Shown here: one piece after another, positions 13,446 through 15,435 of the stretch | How the letters are laid out: every line of letters begins with the position of its first letter | How positions within the stretch are numbered: position 1 is the first letter of the stretch | Source: JBOGGX01 sp050744245 | Lineage (GTDB): Bacteria > Actinomycetota > Acidimicrobiia > Acidimicrobiales > JBOGGX01 | NCBI GenBank assembly: GCA_050744245.1 | Contig: JBOGGX010000266.1 | Coordinates: 1 to 15,435 of the forward strand | Length of the DNA: 15,435 bases | Direction of reading: 5' to 3' | The notes under the pieces: generated by a model | Databases searched by the model: none | Seen by the model: only the letters and a program-made list of their open reading frames with translations | What the model was told of the DNA's origin: nothing | Translations under genes and position numbers: made by a program

Positions 13446-14039
13446 GGTGCTCGCCGTCGGAGTCAGGCTCTGGCGAGGCGTTCCCGCGGGCAACACCGAA
13501 CCGTCCCTCGGACCCGGCATCGCCCAACTACATCCCTGATCGGGGGGCCGGGCTCGTTCGTGCCTTGCCGGAAGAACAGCGACTGGCAGCTGGGGGCCCA
13601 GGACCTCGTCGGCGCGCTCGAGCGGCGAGATCGTCGCGCTCGCCGACGCCGACGAAGTCGCTGTCGATGTCGCGCAAGCCCACCCACCGGCGGACCTCGC
13701 GTCGACCCACCGCAGGAGCGAGGCCGGCCCAGACCCGAGGCAACAGCACCATCCCTCGCGGAGTACCAGTCGCCACACCCAACGGATTCTGCGAGACGCA
13801 GTGCCCCCTCCGATGATTCGAGCGGCTTCCGGGCGGCGGCGGCCGGGTGCATCCGGCCAGAGGCCATCCGCCGCAGGCGGCGACGAGGGGCACGCCTGTG
13901 GTCGTGACCGTGAGGTGGGCCACCGGGACCCGTCGTCGAGCTCGCCGTCCGCTGACCCGGCCGGCACCGGCGTGGAACCGGTACCTTGCATCACGTTCTG
14001 GCGATGGTCGCCGGCTCGGGACCCAACCGTGGATCGAGC
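13446..14039. other. About 600 bases without a supported gene
   Basis: Several open frames exist on both strands but they are arginine-, proline- and alanine-rich, as expected of antisense GC-rich DNA. One minus-strand stretch (about 13620-13760: PRVWAGLAPAVGRREVRRWV, then GLRDIDSDFVGVGERDDL) looks more protein-like, and a one-base shift would extend it as ADEVLGPQLPVAV. I do not recognise it; it may be another decayed gene. Confidence 0.4.
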
Positions 14040-14783
14040 TCACCTCACGGTGAACGGGACCTCGGTGAGGGTCTGGTTGCCGCCGCGGTCGATCGCCAGC
14101 ACCTCGGTCTTATACGGGCCCGGCAGCAGGAACTCGGCCGGCACCGGGAACCGGGTGGCGGTGCCCGGCAGCATCACGTCGAACATCCGAGTCGGGTTGC
14201 CGAGGGCGGGCTCGTCGGCCACGACCAGGACCTGGTAGGCGACGACGTCGACACCTGCCGACGAAGCGTCAGGTGCCCACGCGACGACGAGGTCGCCTGA
14301 GTCGACGATCGCGTCGGGTGGCGGCGACAGGATCTGCGGTCCGTCGGAAACGGCGTGGCGCAACCGGTACGTGCTCCGCAGCCGTTGGCCCTCGATCGTG
14401 CGACCGGCGAAGGTATAGCGGCCCTCGGGAAACAGCCGCTTGAAGTCCTCGAACGGGAACTCGTCGAACGGCGGCTCGCTGCTCTCCGAGAACAGCTCGG
14501 TCAGCCGTAGTTCCTGATCACCTCGTCGGCATCCACCTCGACGACCTCCTCACCGGCGGGATTGGTGATCGTGATCTGACGCCACGGCTCGGCGTCGAGG
14601 AACACTTGCAGGCCGGCGTCGCCGTCGGTGGCGTTGAGTTCGATCTTGAGTCTGGCGTCGGAGAAGGGGATCGGGGCCCGGGTGGTGCTCGACTCGGCGG
14701 TGGCGCCGCCGGCACGGCGACGGTGTGGCCGCGACCGCCGAGACGACGATGGCGGCGCTCGCGATCTTGGCGGGTGTGTGCAT
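14040..14783 (-). pseudogene. Secreted beta-sandwich (fibronectin-like) protein with two compensating frameshifts
   Basis: ATG at 14783 has an excellent ribosome site (AGGAGGGG, 6 bases upstream) and opens a signal peptide, MHTPAKIASAAIVVSAVAA. Near 14710 one extra base shifts the frame; the next frame gives PFSDARLKIELNATDGDAGL, QVFLDAEPWRQITITNPAGE and VIRNYG. A one-base loss near 14504 returns to the original frame with LTELFSESSEPPFDEFPFED, FPEGRYTFAGRTIEGQRL and a final fibronectin-III-like domain (ILSPPPDAIVDSGDLVVAW to LTEVPFTVR). The total of 744 bases is still a multiple of three, so the +1 and -1 compensate. I read it as one 247-residue exported protein of unknown role; the shifts may be real mutations or sequence errors. 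Confidence 0.6.
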
Positions 14784-15320
14784 GTCGACCCCTCCTGCAA
14801 AGGCTGGCCCATCCCAGCGACGGACGAGCCGACCGTACGAAACCGCGGCTGACGGCCCCCTGAACAATGCTGTTCGCCGTCGTCACCGCCTCGCACCTGC
14901 GACCGGTCGGCCGGGCCAGTCGTCGAGCCCCCACCCGCGACCTCGATTCCAGTAGCCGCCTCGCTTACCCGTGGAATCGGCAGGACTCGGTCGCAACACC
15001 CGCGCCTCGGCGACCAGTCGTGTCGCGTGCGTCGCTGACCGTACTCGGGCAGGACAGCGAGCAACACCGGGCGCTGGACCGGCGATCCGTGTGGGGCCGG
15101 TCGGGCACCTCAAGGGCTCGACGCCCGCCGTGTAGGCCAAGTATCGAGCGGGTCGGACCGATCGACTGCGGCCCGGTTGCCGCGCGCCGTAACTCCGGGA
15201 AACCCTGTCGACGTTATGAGCGCCCACACTCGTGCGCCCAGGCCGCCGCATCACGCCGGTTCTCGCGCGCCCTGGGACAGCGGCACTCGACGGTGTTATC
15301 GGGCTGTGAGCCGGCCCGGT
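14784..15320. other. About 540 bases without a supported gene; contains a 5+5 inverted repeat
   Basis: No frame here looks like a protein. A perfect dyad, GAACA ATGC TGTTC (14862-14875), lies 79 bases upstream of the secreted-protein start and could be an operator. It has GAAC-N6-GTTC spacing, so it is not the usual Gram-positive LexA box (GAAC-N4-GTTC). The rest may hold the promoter of that gene and the 3' untranslated end of the minus-strand gene to the right. Confidence 0.4.
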
Positions 15321-15435
15321 CTACTGGTTCCCGCTTCCTCCGGCAGCGAGCTCGTCAGCCTGCATTCTCGCGAGAGTCGCGTCGAGCACGGCGTACTCGG
15401 CTTCTTCGATCGCCGCGTACGCGTAGTCGACCGCG
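15321..15435 (-). CDS. 3' end of a minus-strand gene, small helical protein, partial
   Basis: The frame enters from the right edge and ends with TAG at 15321-15323. The 37 visible residues (AVDYAYAAIEEAEYAVLDAT, then LARMQADELAAGGSGNQ) form an alanine/glutamate-rich amphipathic helix with a flexible tail. The third-position GC bias and regular helical pattern suggest real coding sequence. The pattern recalls actinobacterial stress-associated small proteins, but I cannot name the family. Confidence 0.55.
   Translation of the reverse strand, partial: AVDYAYAAIEEAEYAVLDATLARMQADELAAGGSGNQ

Overview
The window is very GC-rich DNA with dense, often overlapping genes, frequent GTG starts and 4-base stop/start overlaps. 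Together with the families present (short Rieske protein, F420/LLM-type oxidoreductase, TIGR03086/mycothiol-type protein, actinobacterial-style Lgt), this suggests a high-GC Actinomycetota. An Acidimicrobiia-like lineage is a guess. No rRNA, tRNA, CRISPR array or intact mobile-element gene was seen.

Layout. (1) 1-744 (+): Rieske iron-sulfur subunit of a cytochrome bc complex, open at the left edge. (2) 875-2639 (+): a thiol-redox operon of a CcdA-like membrane protein with CC pairs, a membrane-anchored TlpA/peroxiredoxin-fold protein and the first ~38 residues of a glutaredoxin, which is cut off abruptly. (3) 2686-7165: a mercury-resistance segment. A MerR-type promoter at ~6890-6920 fires leftward into merB, merA, a MerF-like two-helix protein, tlpA and ccdA, all tightly packed, ending in a truncated, frameshifted MFS gene. 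The divergent merR carries two single-base frameshifts and has lost its 3' end. (4) 7172-8518: remnants of a TIGR03086 protein, an LLM-class flavin oxidoreductase and a YnfA-family protein, all on the minus strand. (5) 8548-12960: a redox/copper block of lgt (+), a second tlpA (-), a small basic membrane protein (+), a CopC-CopD fusion (-) and a DUF2933-like membrane protein (-). (6) 13156-15435: a decayed MerR-family C-terminus, a Cys-rich mini-ORF, a frameshifted secreted protein and the 3' end of another minus-strand gene.

How the parts may work together. MerB would cleave organomercurials, MerA would reduce Hg(II), and the MerF-like protein could import Hg(II). The co-transcribed TlpA and CcdA could supply reducing power outside the membrane to the mercury-binding cysteines. 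Blocks 2 and 5 look like one dispersed extracytoplasmic thiol/copper-homeostasis set, because an ACA-N3-TGT dyad of the BlaI/CopY operator type occurs in the promoter gaps before ccdA (822-840), between ynfA and lgt (8547-8565), between tlpA and the small membrane gene (10076-10092) and before the DUF2933-like gene (12944-12960). Two of these sites share an identical 13-mer. No gene for the matching repressor is visible here.

The mer segment is flanked on both sides by truncated genes, and single-base frameshifts cluster in the accessory genes while the mer, cop, lgt and tlpA genes are intact. This fits an acquired segment with decaying borders, but sequencing indels cannot be excluded from one sequence.
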